From: Hydrogenophaga sp.
GTDB taxonomy: Bacteria; Pseudomonadota; Gammaproteobacteria; Burkholderiales; Burkholderiaceae_C
Assembly: GCF_014773545.1 (NCBI RefSeq)
Contig: NZ_SDDV01000002.1
Span: 124,001-188,000 of the forward strand
Direction: 5' to 3'
Length of the DNA: 64,000 bases
Positions within the stretch are counted from its first letter, which is position 1, and every line of letters begins with the position of its first letter. Below, in pieces: positions 1 through 10,282 of the stretch. The notes under the pieces were generated by a model. The model did not search any database, was not told where the DNA came from, and saw only the letters and a program-made list of their open reading frames with translations. A program made the translations under genes and the position numbers.

Positions 1-663
1 AACGTCGTAGCGCGCCACGTTGAGCACGGCGGCCTGCACCTGCTCCAGGCTGATTTCACCCACGGGGTGCAGCAGCCCGAGTTTCTGAATTTCTTGCTGC
101 GCGGCCAGCAGGTTGCCCTCGACCCGGTCGGCAAAAAATTGCAGGGTGCGCTGGCCGGCTTCTCCGGCGGCGACGCGCTGGCCCTGCTGCTGCAAGCGCT
201 GCGCGATCCAGTTTGGCAGCGCGCTTAGCGTCACCGGATCGACCTTGACGCTCACGCCTGCGCTCTCCAGCGCAGCAAACCAGGCGCTCTTTTGGCTCGC
301 GCCATCGAGCTTGGGCAGCAGCACCAGCGTGAGGGTGCTGTCGTTGCCGGGCGCGCTGGCGGCGATTTGCTGCAAGGCGGTGGCACCGTCTTTGCCGGGT
401 TTGCCGGACGGGATGCGGATTTCGACCAGTTGTTTGTCGGCAAACAGACTGAGCGAGTTGACGCTGGCGAGCACCGCACTCCAATCGAAGTGCGCACCCA
501 GCACGCTGTGTACGCGGCGTTCGCTGTGGCCTTGCTGGCGTGCCGCGGTGCGCAGCGCGTCGGCCGCTTCTTGCAGCAGCAGCGGCTCGTCGCCGTGCAG
601 CGTGTACAGCTTTTGCAGGCCACGCTGCACGTGGGCTGCAAGTTGGGCGGCAGCAATTTGCAT
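1..663 (-). CDS. holA: DNA polymerase III delta subunit (partial, 3' end outside window)
   Basis: This is the clamp-loader delta subunit, which opens the beta sliding clamp during replication. Reading from the ATG at 663 gives an open frame of 221 codons that runs off the window start, against about 340 residues for the family. The N-terminus has the family look: MQIAAAQLAAHV, then LYTLHGDEPLLLQEAADALR, and later LVLLPKLDGASQKSAW and FFADRVEGNLLAAQQEIQKL, the characteristic stretch before helix-rich domain III. It starts 14 nt after lptE, as in the common leuS-lptE-holA order, so it is probably cotranscribed. The call is firm; only the C-terminus is missing. Confidence 0.93.
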   Translation of the reverse strand, partial: MQIAAAQLAAHVQRGLQKLYTLHGDEPLLLQEAADALRTAARQQGHSERRVHSVLGAHFDWSAVLASVNSLSLFADKQLVEIRIPSGKPGKDGATALQQIAASAPGNDSTLTLVLLPKLDGASQKSAWFAALESAGVSVKVDPVTLSALPNWIAQRLQQQGQRVAAGEAGQRTLQFFADRVEGNLLAAQQEIQKLGLLHPVGEISLEQVQAAVLNVARYDV

Positions 664-677
664 GGCGCGGCGCTGGC

Positions 678-1226
678 TCAGCGCGCCGGCACGGCCGCCA
701 GGCGGCGCATGAGCTGGCGCACGAGATCGGTTTGCATGTCGCGGTAGATTTGCGCTTCTTCGGCCTCTTTGGCCAGTACCGCGCCTTCGGTGAAGCTGAT
801 GGGGCGCTCGAGCAGCAACTCGGTCTCGGGCAGCAGTTCCTGGCCGTCCGCGCGGCGCAGGCTGAAGCGAAAGCGTGTGCGCAGCAGCAGTTCGCGCACC
901 TGGCCGGCGGCGGTCTGGCCGACCACGGTGCGTTCGCGCTGATCGGTCATGACGTTCAGCACGACCTGGGCTGCAGCGGCGTTGGCGGGTGTGTCGTGGG
1001 TGAGCACACGCAGTCCGGCCGCGCTGAGCGCGGCACGCAATTCGCGCGTCACCGGTGTGTTTTCGTGGCCTTGCACGCGCAGCGATTCAAAGGCGAAGCG
1101 GGGTGTCCCGCGCAAGACAAAGCCACAGCCGGACAGGCCCAGCAGGGCAGCGCCGCCCAGCGTCAGCGCACGCAGCAGCCGCCGCCGGGTAGGCGCCAGG
1201 GGAGCGACGGGGGAGGAAAGATTCAT
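678..1226 (-). CDS. lptE: LPS-assembly lipoprotein LptE
   Basis: LptE is the outer-membrane lipoprotein that plugs the LptD barrel and helps deliver lipopolysaccharide to the cell surface. The 182-residue product has a basic N-terminus (three Arg at 14-16), a hydrophobic stretch and a lipobox LSGC with the lipidated Cys at 34, followed by GFVLRG, which is typical of LptE. The twin-arginine look of the signal is notable but may only be a basic n-region. It lies between leuS (18 nt upstream) and holA (14 nt downstream). The family is divergent, so the call uses both the lipobox and the neighbours. Confidence 0.9.
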   Translation of the reverse strand: MNLSSPVAPLAPTRRRLLRALTLGGAALLGLSGCGFVLRGTPRFAFESLRVQGHENTPVTRELRAALSAAGLRVLTHDTPANAAAAQVVLNVMTDQRERTVVGQTAAGQVRELLLRTRFRFSLRRADGQELLPETELLLERPISFTEGAVLAKEAEEAQIYRDMQTDLVRQLMRRLAAVPAR

Positions 1227-1244
1227 GGCGAGCAGCGCAGCCTC

Positions 1245-3944
1245 TCAGAGCACGATGTTGACCAAACGCCCCGGCACCAGCACCACCTTCTTGGGGCTGG
1301 TGCCGGGCGCGTGTTTCTGGAACGCAGCGCTGGCCAGCGCTGCGGCTTCGACGGCGGCGCGTTCGGCGCCGGCGGCCACGCGCAGGCTGCCGCGGTGCTT
1401 GCCGTTGATTTGCAGCACCAGTTCGATTTCGTCTTGCTGCAGCGCCGCTTCGTCCGGTGCCGGCCAAGGGGCATCGAGCAACTCGCCCTGGGCGCGGGCG
1501 TAACCCAGTTCCGTCCACAGCGCATGGGCAAGGTGCGGACAGGCCGGGTAGAGCATGCGCAGCAGCAGCGACAGGCCTTCGCAGCGCAGCGCGGCGTCGC
1601 CTGGGCTGTGGTCGAAAGTGAAGTCTTCCAGTGCGTTGAGCAGCTTCATGCAGCCCGAGACCACCGTGTTGTACTGCATGCGCTGGTAGTCGTAGCTGAC
1701 TTGTTTGAGCACCAGGTGCATCTCGCGGCGCAAGGCGCGCGCTTCGGGGCGCAGGCTGGCCTGGCTCAGGTCTTGCGCGCAGGCGGTGCGCAGCGCGTCG
1801 GCGTTGCGGTGTGCACAGGCCCAGACCCGGCGCAAGAAGCGGTAGCTGCCTTCCACCGCCGCGTCGTTCCACTCCAGCGTGGCCTCGGGCGGGGCGGTGA
1901 ACATGGTGTACAGGCGCGCCGTGTCGGCGCCGTATTTTTCGATCAAGTCCTGCGGATCGACACCGTTGTTCTTCGACTTGGACATGGTGCCCACGCCTTC
2001 GTAGTCGATGGCGCTGCCCGCGGGCAGTGCGCCGACGGCGAATTGAAGCCGGGCGCCGACGATCTTGCCGCCTTCGTCGAGCACGTTTTCCACCTCGTGC
2101 GGCCAGAAATAGTCTTTGCCGCCCCGTTCGGTGCGGCGCGAGTAGATGTGGTTGAGCACCATGCCTTGCGTGAGCAGCTTGGCAAAGGGTTCGTCGACCT
2201 TGAGCAGCCCGAGGTCGCGCATCACCTTGGTCCAAAAACGCGCGTACAGCAGATGCAAAATGGCATGCTCGATGCCGCCGATGTACTGGTCCATCGGCAT
2301 CCAGTAGTTCGCGCCGTCACCCACCATCTGCTCGGCGTTGCTCGGGTCGCAGTAGCGCATGAAGTACCAGCTCGAGTCGACGAAGGTGTCCATGGTGTCG
2401 GTCTCGCGCCGTGCGCTCTGGCCGCAAACGGGGCAGACCACGCCGGCGTGAAAACCCTCGTGCTTGTGCAGCGGGTTGCCGCTGCCGTCGGGGATGCAGT
2501 CCGGCGGCAGCAGCACCGGCAGGTCTTGTTCGGGCACGGGCACCGCGCCGTGTTCGGCGCAGTGGATGATGGGAATCGGCGTGCCCCAGTAGCGCTGGCG
2601 GCTGATGCCCCAGTCGCGCAGGCGGAAGGTGGTTTTCTTCTCGCCAAGCCCCTTTTCTGCGAGCAGCAAGGCGACCTTGTCGACCGCGGCCTTGTAGGTC
2701 AAACCGTCGAGCACGCCGGAGTTGACGCACACGCCATGTTGCTTGTCGGTGTACCAGTCTTGCCAGGCTTCGTCGCTGAACCGGTATGCCTCTTCGGGGG
2801 ACACCAGCGCCGGGTTGGGTGCGACCACTTGCTGGATCTTCAGGCCGTACTTCTGCGCGAAAGCAAAATCGCGCTCGTCGTGCGCCGGCACGCCCATGAC
2901 CGCGCCGTCGCCGTAGCTCATCAGCACGTAGTTGCCAACCCAGACCTCGATCGGTTCGCCACTCAGCGGATGGCGCACGAACAGGCCGCTGGCCATGCCC
3001 TTTTTCTCTTGCGTGGCGAGCTCGGCCTCGGTGCTGCCACCGGTCTTGCAGCTTTCGAGGAAGGTCGCCAGCGCCGGGTTGCTGGCCGCTGCGTGCAGCG
3101 CCAGCGGATGTTCCGGCGCCACGGCGGCAAACGTCACGCCCATCAAGGTGTCGGCGCGGGTGGTGAAGACGTACATCTTGCCATCGCCAATCAAAGCACC
3201 GTCGGCGCCTTTGATCTCGTGCGGGAAAGCAAAGCGCACGCCTTCGCTCTTGCCGATCCAGTTTTCCTGCATCAGCCGCACCTTGTCGGGCCAGCCGTGC
3301 AGCGTGGCCTTGGGGTTGCCCAGTTGCACGTGCTCGAGCAGCTCGTTGGCGTAGGCGGTGATGCGCAGGTAGTAGCCCGGAATTTCGCGTTTTTCCACCG
3401 GCGCGCCGGTGCGCCAGCCGCGCCCGTCTATCACCTGCTCGTTGGCCAGCACGGTCTGGTCCACCGGGTCCCAGTTGACGACCTGGGTTTTGCGGTAGGC
3501 AATGCCCTTTTCCAGCATTTTCAGAAACAGCCACTGGTTCCAGCGGTAATAGGTCGGGTCGCAGGTGGCGATCTCGCGGCTCCAGTCGATCGCCAGCCCC
3601 ATGGCCTGCATCTGCTGCTTCATGTGGGCGATGTTGTCGTAGGTCCACTGGGCCGGCGGCACGCCGTTCTTGAGCGCCGCGTTTTCGGCCGGCAGGCCAA
3701 AGGCGTCCCAACCCATGGGCATCAGCACATTGTGGCCGTTCATGCGCAGGTAGCGCGTGAGCATGTCGTTGATGGTGTAGTTGCGCACGTGGCCCATGTG
3801 CAGCTTGCCGCTGGGGTAGGGCAGCATGGAGCAGGCGTAGTACTTGGGTTTGCGCTTGTCCTCGCGCACGCGATAGGCGTCGGTGGCGTTCCAGTGCGCT
3901 TGCGCGGCGCGCTCGACGTCTTGGTGGGCGTATTTTTCTTGCAT
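1245..3944 (-). CDS. leuS: leucyl-tRNA synthetase
   Basis: This class I aminoacyl-tRNA synthetase charges tRNA-Leu; a tRNA-Leu gene is also present in this window. It has 899 residues, slightly longer than the usual 860-880. HMGH lies at residues 49-52 and the MSKSK form of the KMSKS loop at 654-658. Between them is the CP1 editing insertion, and a zinc-type Cys pair (CPVCG) is visible. The ATG at 3944 gives the canonical [11 protein letters not shown] opening. It is the fifth gene of the minus-strand cluster that begins at bamE. Confidence 0.98.
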   Translation of the reverse strand: MQEKYAHQDVERAAQAHWNATDAYRVREDKRKPKYYACSMLPYPSGKLHMGHVRNYTINDMLTRYLRMNGHNVLMPMGWDAFGLPAENAALKNGVPPAQWTYDNIAHMKQQMQAMGLAIDWSREIATCDPTYYRWNQWLFLKMLEKGIAYRKTQVVNWDPVDQTVLANEQVIDGRGWRTGAPVEKREIPGYYLRITAYANELLEHVQLGNPKATLHGWPDKVRLMQENWIGKSEGVRFAFPHEIKGADGALIGDGKMYVFTTRADTLMGVTFAAVAPEHPLALHAAASNPALATFLESCKTGGSTEAELATQEKKGMASGLFVRHPLSGEPIEVWVGNYVLMSYGDGAVMGVPAHDERDFAFAQKYGLKIQQVVAPNPALVSPEEAYRFSDEAWQDWYTDKQHGVCVNSGVLDGLTYKAAVDKVALLLAEKGLGEKKTTFRLRDWGISRQRYWGTPIPIIHCAEHGAVPVPEQDLPVLLPPDCIPDGSGNPLHKHEGFHAGVVCPVCGQSARRETDTMDTFVDSSWYFMRYCDPSNAEQMVGDGANYWMPMDQYIGGIEHAILHLLYARFWTKVMRDLGLLKVDEPFAKLLTQGMVLNHIYSRRTERGGKDYFWPHEVENVLDEGGKIVGARLQFAVGALPAGSAIDYEGVGTMSKSKNNGVDPQDLIEKYGADTARLYTMFTAPPEATLEWNDAAVEGSYRFLRRVWACAHRNADALRTACAQDLSQASLRPEARALRREMHLVLKQVSYDYQRMQYNTVVSGCMKLLNALEDFTFDHSPGDAALRCEGLSLLLRMLYPACPHLAHALWTELGYARAQGELLDAPWPAPDEAALQQDEIELVLQINGKHRGSLRVAAGAERAAVEAAALASAAFQKHAPGTSPKKVVLVPGRLVNIVL

Positions 3945-4016
3945 GAACCAGAAACCGGCCAGCCGGTGCAGGAGAAAGGGGGTGGCTGAATTTTAGGCGT
4001 TTGGCTGCCGACAGCT

Positions 4017-4459
<443 letters not shown>

Positions 4460-4463
<4 letters not shown>

Positions 4464-5119
4464 GCCTGGCCCCCGGCTGGGCAAAGCAAGGCGTGCAGAT
4501 CGTGCGCAAAGCCTTCCAGATCGGCCTCGATGCGCGCGATCTGACGCCCCAGCACGTTGTACGCCAGCACGGCCGGAATGGCCACGGCCAGCCCGGCAGC
4601 GGTCATCACCAGCGCCTCGCCCACCGGGCCAGAGACCTGCTCGATGCGAAACGTCTCATCGAGCCCGATGGCGCTGAGCGCGTGGTAAATGCCCCAGACC
4701 GTGCCCAGCAGGCCGACGAAGGGCGCCGTGGCACCCACCGAGGCCAGCAACACCTGGCCGAACTGCAAGCGCTCCAACACCCGATGCAGCGCATCGCGCA
4801 GCACACGGGTGAGTTGCTGCGTGCGCTGGGCGTCGGCGGCCAGCGTGTTCGGCGCACTGCGCTGCAGGTGGCGCGCTGCCAGCAGCAAGGGCAGCAGCAG
4901 GCGCTGGGGATCGAGCGCCTGCAAACGCTGTTGCGCCTCGTCCAGTTGCGCGGCCTGCCAAAAGGCGGTGCAGGCCAGTTGCAGTTGGCTGCGGGCGCGG
5001 CGCAATCGCCAGCCCTGCCAGAAAATCACCACCCAACTGGCCACCGACATGGCCAGCAGCAGCAAGGCCACGCCCTGGCTGATGGCGTCGCCTTGCTTGA
5101 GGGTTTGCCAGGCGCCCAC
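4460..5119 (-). CDS. exbB: MotA/TolQ/ExbB proton channel family protein
   Basis: This is the proton-channel subunit that pairs with ExbD. The 219-residue product has a first membrane helix at about 16-36, a cytoplasmic loop, and the conserved C-terminal part with VGATAPFVGLLGTVWGI and GLAVAIPAVLAYNVLGRQI, hallmarks of the TolQ/ExbB fold. The start is a GTG at 5119 with no clear ribosome-binding site; the next Met falls inside the first helix, so a later start is unlikely. It overlaps exbD by 4 nt and follows dapB by 24 nt. Confidence 0.88.
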
Positions 5120-5143
5120 GGTGCTGCTGCTGCGGCCGACCGC

Positions 5144-5959
5144 TCAGCGCAGGCCGAGCACGTCAAACATGTCGTACAGCCCGCGCGGGCGCTGCGCCAG
5201 AAAACGCAGCGCGCGCAGGCTGCCCTGGGCGTAGCTGGCGCGGCTGCTCGACTTGTGGCTGATCTCGATGCGCTCGCCCGTGCCGGCAAACAGCACCGTG
5301 TGGTCGCCGACGATGTCGCCGCCGCGAATGGTGGCAAAGCCGATGCTGCAGGGGTCGCGTTCGCCGGTCACACCCTCGCGCGCATAGACCGCGCAGTCGC
5401 GCAGATCGCGCCCGAGTGCGTGGGCAATCACCTCGCCCATTTTGAGCGCGGTGCCGCTGGGCGCGTCGACCTTGTGGCGGTGATGCGCCTCTATGATTTC
5501 GATGTCGTAACCTGTTGCCAGGGCCTGCGCCGCCAGCTCCAGCAGTTTGAGCGTGACGTTGACGCCCACGCTCATATTGGGCGCCATGACGATGGCGATT
5601 TGTTGCGCGGCGCTAGCGATTTCCTGTTTTTGCGCGTCGTTGAAGCCGGTGGTGCCAATCACCGCTTTCACGCCGTGTTTGACGCACGCGCGCAGATGCG
5701 CCAGCGTGCCTTCAGGACGGGTGAAGTCGATCAGGAATTCGCTGCCGGTCAGCCCCGTGGCCAAATCGGCGCCGATGGGCACGCCGCTGGTCTGGCCGGC
5801 GAATGCGGCCGCGTCCCGACCGATGGCCGAGCTGCTGGCGAGGTCGAGCGCGCCCGTCAAACAACAATCGCCGCTGGCGCGCACCGCTTCGACCAGCATC
5901 TGCCCCATGCGGCCGCTGGCACCGGCCACGCAGACGCGGTGCAGGGCGGGCGCGCTCAT
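5144..5959 (-). CDS. dapB: 4-hydroxy-tetrahydrodipicolinate reductase
   Basis: DapB makes tetrahydrodipicolinate in the diaminopimelate/lysine pathway, feeding both peptidoglycan and lysine. The 271-residue protein has the Rossmann nucleotide loop GASGRMG at residues 13-19 and the catalytic/substrate segment [15 protein letters not shown] near residues 156-172. Length and motifs are canonical. Its ATG overlaps the bamE stop by 4 nt, indicating translational coupling. Confidence 0.98.
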   Translation of the reverse strand: MSAPALHRVCVAGASGRMGQMLVEAVRASGDCCLTGALDLASSSAIGRDAAAFAGQTSGVPIGADLATGLTGSEFLIDFTRPEGTLAHLRACVKHGVKAVIGTTGFNDAQKQEIASAAQQIAIVMAPNMSVGVNVTLKLLELAAQALATGYDIEIIEAHHRHKVDAPSGTALKMGEVIAHALGRDLRDCAVYAREGVTGERDPCSIGFATIRGGDIVGDHTVLFAGTGERIEISHKSSSRASYAQGSLRALRFLAQRPRGLYDMFDVLGLR

Positions 5960-6570
5960 CGGGCGGCTCCGGCGCCGGCCTCCAGCGGCGGGAATACGCG
6001 CCCGGGCGTGGGCGGCACCGGGGTTGGTGCAGCCAGCGGCGGGTGCCGTTCCAAGAACGCGCTCAACTGCTCGGGTGTGGCTTGCAGCGGCAGTGGCCGC
6101 GCCACCACGCGCTGGTGCGCCAGCGCCGCGACAAATTCATTTTGGGTCGGCAGCTCGTCGCTCTCCACGCGCTCCAGCACGTCGTCCTTGAAAAACACCG
6201 TCAGCCGACGCTGCTGCGGTTCTTGCCCCTGGCGCTGCAGCGTGAACACGTAGTCCCAGCGCTCGCCGTGAAAAATGCTGCTCAGCAACGGCGAGCCCAG
6301 AATTTGACGCACCTGCTGGCGCGACAGGCCGACTTGCAGCGCCTGCGCCTGTTCGCGCGTGACCACGTTGCCCTGCTGGATGTCGATGCGGTAAGGCGTG
6401 ATCAGGCCGGTGATGCTGGGCACGGCGGGCAGCCGCTCGCCCACGGCGGCGCAACCCGACAAAATCAGCACGGTCGCCAGTGCGCCCAGCCGCGCAGCGG
6501 CGCGCCAGGGCTGCGAGCGAGCGCGGGAGCTTGGGCGAGAACGACTGAAATGATGCATGGGGTGAGGCAT
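5956..6570 (-). CDS. bamE: outer-membrane protein assembly factor BamE (SmpA/OmlA lipoprotein)
   Basis: BamE is a small lipoprotein of the Bam complex that inserts beta-barrel proteins; bamA itself is also in this window. The lipobox is LSGC, with the Cys at residue 40 counted from the ATG at 6570. The SmpA/OmlA signature follows: [25 protein letters not shown] and WDYVF. A C-terminal extension of about 70 residues beyond the core is Pro-rich. The start is uncertain: ATG at 6558 and TTG at 6594 are alternatives. It is divergent from fur, a gene order common in betaproteobacteria. Confidence 0.9.
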   Translation of the reverse strand: MPHPMHHFSRSRPSSRARSQPWRAAARLGALATVLILSGCAAVGERLPAVPSITGLITPYRIDIQQGNVVTREQAQALQVGLSRQQVRQILGSPLLSSIFHGERWDYVFTLQRQGQEPQQRRLTVFFKDDVLERVESDELPTQNEFVAALAHQRVVARPLPLQATPEQLSAFLERHPPLAAPTPVPPTPGRVFPPLEAGAGAAR

Positions 6571-6671
6571 GGAATACACCGGTACGAGCGTCAAGCGCAG
6601 CGCTGACGATATGATGCGGCCATTGTAGCCCCGGAGGTTCTTTTGCCGTCGGTGCCCTGCACCAGCCAGCC

Positions 6672-7112
6672 ATGACCAACATCGATGAACTGAAGAACAC
6701 CGGGCTCAAAGCCACGCTGCCGCGCCTGAAGATTCTGGAGGTGTTCCAGAGCGCCAAGCAGCGCCACATGACCGCCGAGGACGTGTTTCGCGTGCTGCTG
6801 CAAGCCCATTCCGACGTCGGGCTGGCCACGGTCTACCGGGTGCTGATGCAGTTCGAGCAGGCCGGCTTGCTCACGCGCAGCAACTTCGAGTCCGGCAAGG
6901 CGGTCTACGAACTCAACGAGGGCCAGCACCACGACCATCTGGTGTGCCTGGACTGCGGCCGGGTAGAGGAGTTTTTCGACCCCGAAATCGAAAAGCGCCA
7001 GCAAATGGTGGCCAAGGCGCGCGGCTTCATTCTGCAGGAGCACGCCCTATCCCTTTATGCCAACTGCAACAAGACCGATTGCCCGCACCGCAAAAGCGGT
7101 GATCGGGGCTGA
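6672..7112 (+). CDS. fur: ferric uptake regulator Fur
   Basis: Fur is an iron-responsive repressor that controls iron uptake and oxidative-stress genes. The 146-residue product has the winged helix ([14 protein letters not shown], then [19 protein letters not shown]) and the metal-binding region with [16 protein letters not shown] plus the C-terminal NCNKTDCPH Cys pair. It is divergent from bamE, and the 101 nt between the two chosen starts must hold both promoters. No strong Shine-Dalgarno sequence precedes the ATG. Confidence 0.97.
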   Translation: MTNIDELKNTGLKATLPRLKILEVFQSAKQRHMTAEDVFRVLLQAHSDVGLATVYRVLMQFEQAGLLTRSNFESGKAVYELNEGQHHDHLVCLDCGRVEEFFDPEIEKRQQMVAKARGFILQEHALSLYANCNKTDCPHRKSGDRG

Positions 7113-7160
7113 TGGAGCCTGACTCGGACGGTTCAGACGCCGAGCATGCGTCGCAAGCTT

Positions 7161-7260
7161 ATTGATCCGGCCCGCAGCAGTCTTGCGCTCCGTTCGGGCT
7201 GAGCTGGTATTTCCGACAGGCTCAGGGCGAACGGTTGCTACTTCACCGGGCCGGATCAAT
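7161..7260. repeat. 100-nt compound inverted-repeat element, copy 1
   Basis: The ends are a perfect 14-nt inverted repeat, ATTGATCCGGCCCG at 7161-7174 and its complement at 7247-7260. Inside is a second, imperfect inverted pair built on CCGTTCGGGCTGAGC. The right end, read on the minus strand (about 20 nt), matches the left end of the element at 15932. The unit is non-coding and sits downstream of both fur and fumC. It resembles REP/MITE-like dispersed repeats; that class assignment is inferred. Confidence 0.8.
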
Positions 7261-7454
7261 AGGCCAGGAGCCGGTTGCAACGCGTGTGCAGAGGGCGCCA
7301 ACCGGATAGGGCAAAAAGGCGGCAACTGGCGTTGCAGAAAGAGTCGCGGCATGCCGCGACTCGCTGGCGGCGCTCAGACCCCACTCGGCAGCCATCGCGC
7401 GCGTTTCGGAAGGTTTTCTGGCGAACCCTGACGCTTTCCGGTGCGAAAGCACCG
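7261..7454. other. non-coding stretch between repeat element and fumC
   Basis: With the preceding repeat, the fur-fumC gap is 342 nt. This part has no credible gene. It contains a perfect 22-nt palindrome at 7341-7362 (arms GAGTCGCGGCA) and a short hairpin GGTGC-GAAA-GCACC at 7440-7453 just beyond the fumC stop. The latter could end fumC transcription, though no U-tract follows it. Confidence 0.5.
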
Positions 7455-8872
7455 TCAAGCCTGCGGCCGCACCATGTCAGCCGGGTTCACCCAGCGATCG
7501 AAGTCCGCCGCGCTCACGTCGCCCAAGGCCAGCGCCGCCTCGCGCAGGGTGCTGCCTTTTTGGTGCGCGTGTTTGGCAATGGCCGCGGCGCGGTCGTAGC
7601 CTATGTGCGGGGTCAGGGCTGTCACCAGCATCAGTGAACTGTTCAGCAGCGACTGGATGCGTTCGCGCTGCGCTTCGATGCCGCGCACGCAATGCACATC
7701 GAAGCTGGCCATGCCGTCGGCCAGCAGACGGATGCTTTGCAGCAGATTGTGGGCGATCAGCGGCTTGTAGACGTTGAGCTCGAAATTCCCCGAAGCGCCG
7801 CCAATGGTGATGGCCACGTCGTTGCCCATCACCTGGCAGCACAGCATGGTGAGCGCCTCGCACTGCGTGGGGTTCACCTTGCCCGGCATGATGGAGCTGC
7901 CCGGTTCGTTTTCGGGCAGGGTGATCTCGCCCAGGCCGACGCGCGGGCCCGAAGCCAGCCAGCGCACGTCGTTGGCTATCTTCATCAACGCCACCGCCAG
8001 CGTCTTCAGGGCCCCGTGCATCGCCCCAGAGCGTCGTGCGCAGCCAGGGCCGCGAACTTGTTGGGCGCGCTGGTGAAGGGCAGATGCGCGCCCCGGGCCA
8101 GCTCGGCTGCCACCCGTGGCCCGAACTCGGGGTGGGTGTTCAGGCCCGTGCCCACGGCCGTGCCGCCGATGGCCAGCGGGTAGAGCGCGGACAGGCTGGC
8201 CTGGATATGCAGCTCCACCTGCGCCAGTTGCGCCGCATAGCCCGAAAACTCGTCGCCCAGCGTCAGCGGCGTGGCGTCCTGCAGGTGGGTGCGACCTATC
8301 TTCACGATGTCGGCAAAGGCTGCGGCCTGGGTCGCCAGCGTCTGGCGCAGGCCCGCCAGCGCCGGCAGCAGCGCCACGATGATGTCGTGCGCCGCCGCCA
8401 GATGCATGGCCGTGGGGAAGACGTCGTTGGACGACTGGCCCAGGTTCACGTCGTCATTGGGGTGCACCAGACGGCCGGGGCCGCGCGGGCCGCCCAGCAG
8501 CTCGGAAGCCCGGTTGGCCAGCACCTCGTTCATATTCATATGGCTCTGCGTGCCCGAGCCGGTTTGCCAGACCGAGAGTGGGAATTCGGCATCGTGCTCG
8601 CCGTCCAGCACCTCTTCGGCCGCGCTGACGATGGCCATGGCCTTATCGGGCGCCAGCAGGGTCAGCTCCAGGTTCACGCGGGCGCTGGCCAGCTTGACCA
8701 TGGCCAGCGCCCGCACGATCTCCTGCGGCATGCGTTCGGTGGAGATGGCGAAGCAGGCCAGCGAGCGCTGCGTCTGCGCGCCCCAGAGCCGCTCCTTGGG
8801 CACCTCGATGGGGCCGAAAGTGTCCCACTCCGTGCGCGTGGCAGCGGATGGGGTGGGGGTGAGCAATGGCAT
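7455..8872 (-). pseudogene. fumC: class II fumarate hydratase, disrupted by one frameshift
   Basis: FumC converts fumarate and L-malate in the TCA cycle. The reading starts at ATG 8872 behind a good AGGAG site and carries [33 protein letters not shown] and [12 protein letters not shown]. At about 8022-8027 the frame breaks: the first frame stops at 8006, while the rest continues in another frame from HGALKTL through the catalytic loop [13 protein letters not shown] to the stop at 7455. Adding one base in the GGGCG stretch would restore 472 residues, the normal family length. No other lesion is visible, so this is either a very recent pseudogene or a sequencing error at the CCCC run. Confidence 0.9.
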
Positions 8873-8948
8873 GACGATGCTCCTGCGGGAGTGGCGGACA
8901 ACTTGGTCGAGGAGGCTATTACACACCCGCCGTTGTGCGCAGAGCACC

Positions 8949-8983
8949 GCAGGTGCGTCTAATGGACAATATCGGTTCAATAC
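8949..8983 (+). repeat. 35-nt near-repeat, copy 1, in a divergent promoter region
   Basis: This 35-nt block, with core ATGGACAAT-A-TCGGTTCAAT, matches the minus strand of 32707-32741 at 31 of 35 positions. It lies between the divergent fumC and DUF2789 genes. Its length and placement suggest a regulator-binding or promoter element; that role is inferred. Confidence 0.6.
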
Positions 8984-9031
8984 AGTCTGCGCCGCCTGCC
9001 CTGCCAGGCGGGGCCGAAAAGGAAGCCCACC

Positions 9032-9274
9032 ATGTCGCCTCACTACCACCAGTTCTGCGAACTCTTTGCCCAACTGGGCCTGTCCGGCAACGAGAAAGAC
9101 ATCGCCGTTTTCATCCAGCGGCATTCGCCGCTGGACCCGCGCACCCGGCTGGAAGATGCACCCTTCTGGACGCCGGCTCAGGCCGCACTGCTGCGCGAGG
9201 AACTGGTGGGCGACGCCGACTGGGCCGAAGTGGTGGACCAACTCAACCTGGCCCTGCGCGAACCAATGCGCTGA
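9032..9274 (+). CDS. DUF2789 family small protein
   Basis: This is an 80-residue acidic soluble protein of unknown function. It shows the DUF2789 pattern: an N-terminal [12 protein letters not shown] segment, a middle stretch with [16 protein letters not shown], and the ending [16 protein letters not shown]. There is no signal peptide or membrane segment. It stands alone between the divergent fumC and the convergent hprK. The 35-nt repeat at 8949 lies 48 nt upstream of the start. The family assignment is from memory of the pattern. Confidence 0.8.
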   Translation: MSPHYHQFCELFAQLGLSGNEKDIAVFIQRHSPLDPRTRLEDAPFWTPAQAALLREELVGDADWAEVVDQLNLALREPMR

Positions 9275-9313
9275 AAGGGCGGGGGTCGCAAAGCCCCTGC
9301 GCTGCCGCCGGCT

Positions 9314-10267
9314 TCAGTTGTCGCCGCGCAGCATGGTAGCGCGGTGGCGCGCGACAAATTCCTGGTAGGTGTCGATGCCGCGCAGTTGCAAAATGGTGTT
9401 GCGCACGGCGGCTTCGACCAGCACCGCGATGTTGCGTCCGGCCACCACCTGAATCACCACCTTGCGCACCGGAACGCCCAGCACGTCTTGGTACAAGGGC
9501 TCGTGCGGCATGCGCTCGTAGTCGCGCTCCAGGGTTTCCTTGCGCACCAGATGCACGATCAAGCTCAGGCGCATCTTGCGGCGCACGGCGGTCTCGCCAA
9601 AAATGGTCTTGATGTCGAGCAGGCCGATGCCGCGCACTTCGAGCAGGTTTTGCAGCAGCTCCGGGCAGCGGCCTTCGATGCTGGCTTGGTTGATGCGGTG
9701 CAGGTCGACCGCGTCGTCGGCCACCAGGCCGTGGCCGCGCGAGATCAGCTCCAGGCCAAGCTCGCTCTTGCCCAGGCCCGATTCGCCGGTGATCATCACG
9801 CCCATGCCCAGGATGTCCATGAACACGCCGTGCATGGATATGCGGTCGGCGAAATGGCGCGACAGGTAGGCGCGCAGCACGTCGATCACGAAGGCGGCCG
9901 ACTGCTGGGTGGAGAAGGTCGGTATTTGTGCCTGCTCGGACATCGCCAGCAGGTTGGCGGGAATGGTCTGGCCGTCGGCCACCACCAGTACCGGCGGCTC
10001 GAGTGTCACGATGCGGGCGACGCGGCGGTGGTTGTCGTCTTCGTTCGGGCTGCTCAGGTAGGCGACCTCGCGCTGGCCGAGCACCTGTACCCGATACGGG
10101 TGGATGTAATTCAGGTAGCCGACCAGATCGGCGCCGGAGCGCGCCGCGCGCACCGCTACTTCGTCAAAGCGGCGCTCGCTGGCACCCAGCCCCGCCACCC
10201 ATTGCCACTTCAGGTTGTCGCGGTGGTCTTCAAACAGCACATCGGCGCTGACGACGGTCGGTTTCAC
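9314..10267 (-). CDS. hprK: HPr kinase/phosphorylase
   Basis: HprK phosphorylates and dephosphorylates HPr on Ser46, linking carbon status to the PTS. The 317-residue product has the Walker A loop GESGLGKS at 161-168, the catalytic His segment [11 protein letters not shown] at about 145-155, ADDAVD at 183-188, and the C-terminal family motif with [19 protein letters not shown]. It follows ptsN by 15 nt and is the last gene of an hpf-ptsN-hprK set, the usual incomplete PTS of betaproteobacteria. HPr and enzyme I genes are not in the window. Confidence 0.97.
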   Translation of the reverse strand: MKPTVVSADVLFEDHRDNLKWQWVAGLGASERRFDEVAVRAARSGADLVGYLNYIHPYRVQVLGQREVAYLSSPNEDDNHRRVARIVTLEPPVLVVADGQTIPANLLAMSEQAQIPTFSTQQSAAFVIDVLRAYLSRHFADRISMHGVFMDILGMGVMITGESGLGKSELGLELISRGHGLVADDAVDLHRINQASIEGRCPELLQNLLEVRGIGLLDIKTIFGETAVRRKMRLSLIVHLVRKETLERDYERMPHEPLYQDVLGVPVRKVVIQVVAGRNIAVLVEAAVRNTILQLRGIDTYQEFVARHRATMLRGDN

Positions 10268-10282
10268 GGCCGCAGCACCCGC

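Noticed and set aside
540-3989. 1149-residue open frame antisense to leuS and lptE
   Set aside because: High-GC DNA leaves long open antisense frames. The product is repetitive in His, Ala, Gln and Val with no domain, and leuS on the other strand is fully conserved.
8006-9241. 411-residue reading through fumC with a 123-residue N-terminal extension
   Set aside because: The extension lies antisense to the DUF2789 gene and the intergenic region. The true fumC start at 8872 has a good ribosome-binding site.
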